Source: Cerina litoralis (GTDB lineage Bacteria > Bacteroidota > Bacteroidia > Flavobacteriales > Flavobacteriaceae). From it: a stretch of 64,000 nt of DNA. The stretch spans positions 1 to 64,000 of the forward strand of contig JAIRBC010000004.1 in the NCBI GenBank assembly GCA_022008415.1, written 5' to 3'. The notes below the pieces were generated by a model, which saw nothing but the letters and a program-made list of their open reading frames with translations, was not told where the DNA came from and did not search any database. Shown one piece after another: positions 62,503 to 64,000 of this stretch. A program made the position numbers and the translations under genes. The stretch's first letter is position 1, and every line of letters begins with the position of its first letter.

Positions 62503-62510
62503 AATAGAAA

Positions 62511-62726
62511 ATGGCTAAACAATCGGCAATAGAACAGGACGGCAGCATCATAGAGGCTTTGTCCAATGCAATGTTCCGGGTAGAGTTGGAAAACGGTCAT
62601 GTGGTAACCGCCCATATCTCTGGAAAGATGAGGATGCATTATATCAAATTGCTTCCGGGTGATAAGGTGAAGTTAGAAATGAGTCCATACGATTTGAGCA
62701 AGGCAAGAATTACGTATAGGTATTAA
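62511..62726 (+). CDS. infA: translation initiation factor IF-1
   Basis: 71 residues. [40 protein letters not shown] and [20 protein letters not shown] (OB-fold), RITYRY end. Located directly after secY without adk or map between. Confidence 0.98.
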   Translation: MAKQSAIEQDGSIIEALSNAMFRVELENGHVVTAHISGKMRMHYIKLLPGDKVKLEMSPYDLSKARITYRY

Positions 62727-62774
62727 TCGGATAATACCCTGTGTACAATAATATTATAAAGTAAAGGAATTAGA

Positions 62775-62896
62775 TTCAATAGTAATGTTTAATGAAAGGA
62801 GAAATTGGAGCATAGAAAATAGGCAAAATTGTCTTTGTTCTTTTATCTCTGTTCTTTATTCTTATAGAATGGCTATTGATGAGGAGTACTATTGAA
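62775..62896. repeat. infA-rpmJ spacer: outer 10-bp inverted repeat enclosing TC heptamers
   Basis: TTCAATAGTA (62775-62784) and TACTATTGAA (62887-62896) are perfect inverted repeats. Inside, TTTGTTC, TTTTATC, TCTGTTC and TTTATTC (62834-62861) keep TC in positions 6-7 in unbroken 7-nt register, opposite AGCATAGAAAATAG. It lies 26 nt before rpmJ. Confidence 0.75.
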
Positions 62897-62922
62897 AATA
62901 GGTTTAAAATAAGTTTGTCAAG

Positions 62923-63039
62923 ATGAAGGTTAGAGCATCAATAAAAAAGAGAAGTGCCGACTGCAAGATTGTACGCAGAAAGGGCAGATTGTACGTAATT
63001 AATAAAAAGAATCCTAGATTTAAACAAAGACAAGGGTAA
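62923..63039 (+). CDS. rpmJ: ribosomal protein L36, zinc-free type
   Basis: 38 residues: [20 protein letters not shown] then [18 protein letters not shown]. Only one Cys remains and the second pair of ligands is missing, so this is the C- form that does not bind zinc. Too short for common length filters. Confidence 0.95.
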   Translation: MKVRASIKKRSADCKIVRRKGRLYVINKKNPRFKQRQG

Positions 63040-63041
63040 TT

Positions 63042-63416
63042 ATGGCAAGAATTGCAGGTGTAGATATACCAAAACAGAAAAGAGGAGTTATAGCCCTTAC
63101 CTATATTTTTGGTATTGGAAAAAGTAGGGCGCAAGAGATTTTGAAAGCGGCCCAGGTTAATGAGGATACCAAGGTATCTGATTGGAACGATGACGAAATC
63201 GGCCGTATTCGTGATGCTGTTGCTTCCTTTAAAATTGAAGGGGAATTGCGTTCCGAAATCCAATTGAACATTAAACGTTTGATGGATATCGGTTGTTACC
63301 GGGGTATTCGCCACAGATCAGGATTGCCATTGAGGGGACAAAGGACCAAGAACAACTCCAGAACTCGTAAAGGAAAAAGGAAAACCGTCGCCAATAAGAA
63401 AAAAGCGACGAAATAA
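63042..63416 (+). CDS. rpsM: ribosomal protein S13
   Basis: 124 residues. [40 protein letters not shown] and [20 protein letters not shown]. It starts 2 nt after rpmJ. Confidence 0.98.
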   Translation: MARIAGVDIPKQKRGVIALTYIFGIGKSRAQEILKAAQVNEDTKVSDWNDDEIGRIRDAVASFKIEGELRSEIQLNIKRLMDIGCYRGIRHRSGLPLRGQRTKNNSRTRKGKRKTVANKKKATK

Positions 63417-63421
63417 ATTTT

Positions 63422-63506
63422 AGTACAAAGTAGCTAGTACAAGAAAGTGGGCTTATTATGACCACTAATGAAATACTGACTACTGAATACTAATTACTTA
63501 ATACTT
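63422..63506. repeat. rpsM-rpsK spacer: AGTA heptamers and TACT heptamers, inverted
   Basis: AGTACAA, AGTAGCT and AGTACAA (63422-63442) oppose AATACTG, ACTACTG, AATACTA, ATTACTT and AATACTT (63472-63506), the latter keeping TACT in positions 3-6. It ends 6 nt before the rpsK ATG. Confidence 0.8.
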
Positions 63507-63512
63507 AAAAGT

Positions 63513-63905
63513 ATGGCTAAGGCAAGTACAAAAACAACAAAAAAACGTAAGGTTATCGTGGATTCTGTTGGGGAAGCGCACGTAACCGCCTCTTTTAACA
63601 ATATCATTATTTCCTTGACCAACAAGAAAGGAGATGTTATCTCCTGGTCATCGGCGGGCAAAATGGGTTTTAGGGGATCTAAGAAAAACACTCCCTACGC
63701 TGCCCAGATAGCTGCCGAAGATTGTGCCAAGGTAGCACATGAAGCGGGTCTTAGAAAGGTCAAGGTCTATGTTAAGGGTCCCGGTAACGGAAGGGAATCC
63801 GCAATACGCACCATTCACAATTCGGGGATAGAAGTGACAGAGATCATCGATATAACCCCAATGCCGCACAATGGCTGCAGACCTCCAAAACGAAGAAGAG
63901 TATAA
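63513..63905 (+). CDS. rpsK: ribosomal protein S11
   Basis: 130 residues. [40 protein letters not shown] and [15 protein letters not shown] end. The following 95 nt to the window edge hold no gene start; rpsD is expected beyond it. Confidence 0.98.
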   Translation: MAKASTKTTKKRKVIVDSVGEAHVTASFNNIIISLTNKKGDVISWSSAGKMGFRGSKKNTPYAAQIAAEDCAKVAHEAGLRKVKVYVKGPGNGRESAIRTIHNSGIEVTEIIDITPMPHNGCRPPKRRRV

Positions 63906-64000
63906 TTATTAACAAATCCGCAAGAGCGGTGTTTCACAAGAGGTGTAGTTACGATTATCGAAGGATTAGCCTTAATTCATAATCACACTTCTAAATTAAT

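Noticed and set aside
48200-63512. CRISPR array as explanation for the spaced repeats
   Set aside because: Units are 7 nt, degenerate and without spacers of constant length; there are no cas genes.

Overview
The window looks like the chromosome of a marine-type member of the Flavobacteriaceae (Bacteroidota). The evidence is a type IX secretion (T9SS) sorting domain with a PorP/SprF partner, Bacteroidota promoter elements (TTTG-N19-TAnnTTTG), A-rich start contexts with little Shine-Dalgarno signal, many family-specific DUF proteins (DUF4212, DUF4230, DUF4136, DUF5522, GSCFA), and a Bacteroidota-type str-S10-spc operon without tuf, adk or map. I cannot name the genus from sequence alone.

Layout. 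1-5.5 kb: the 3' part of a large T9SS type B surface protein, a PorP/SprF-like outer membrane protein and an OmpA/PD40 protein, together a surface-adhesin/secretion cassette. 5.7-11.2 kb: a tiny Cys-containing protein, an acetate uptake and activation set (DUF4212 subunit, sodium:solute symporter, acetyl-CoA synthetase), an exported sugar isomerase-like protein and tRNA-Leu(CAG). 11.3-14.6 kb: a berberine-bridge-type FAD oxidase, an unusual AraC regulator fused to a DUF4242 and a cyclase-like domain, and an OsmC protein. 14.8-18.0 kb: a compact minus-strand operon M23 peptidase-MerR-LemA-TPM-TPM. 18.1-26.8 kb: alaS, GSCFA, DUF4230, a CE15-type esterase, an aromatic amino acid hydroxylase, a DUF4136 lipoprotein and DUF5522. 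27.0-30.5 kb: a plus-strand operon of an HExxH mini-protein, a PLP deaminase, a glucosaminidase-LysM lipoprotein and hemL. 30.6-38.2 kb: small envelope proteins, then a planctomycete-type trio (DUF2231/cytochrome/LRR, DUF1501, DUF1549/DUF1553). 38.2-47.5 kb: lysS, a GDSL lipoprotein, a YqaE-type mini membrane protein, lipB, a TapB-like protein, an 818-residue lipoprotein, rlmB and a DUF3179-like lipoprotein. 47.8-64 kb: rpsL-rpsG-fusA, the S10 and spc operons, secY-infA-rpmJ-rpsM-rpsK; the window ends before the next gene, expected to be rpsD.

The most striking unexplained signal is in the spacers. Nearly every long spacer inside the ribosomal operon, and at least one outside it, is built of degenerate heptamer repeats. 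They usually occur as two arrays of opposite polarity (for example AGTANNN units upstream and NNTACTN units downstream) that could fold into a long hairpin ending just before the next start codon. The heptamer differs from spacer to spacer, but the 7-nt period and the inverted layout recur. Other dispersed repeats include a TATAGACGGAYA word downstream of three minus-strand genes, a TCCCGA/TCGGGA hairpin flanked by TTGARYTTG words at two sites, and REP-like GC-rich hairpins.

All calls come from reading the sequence and the translations. No database or folding program was run.
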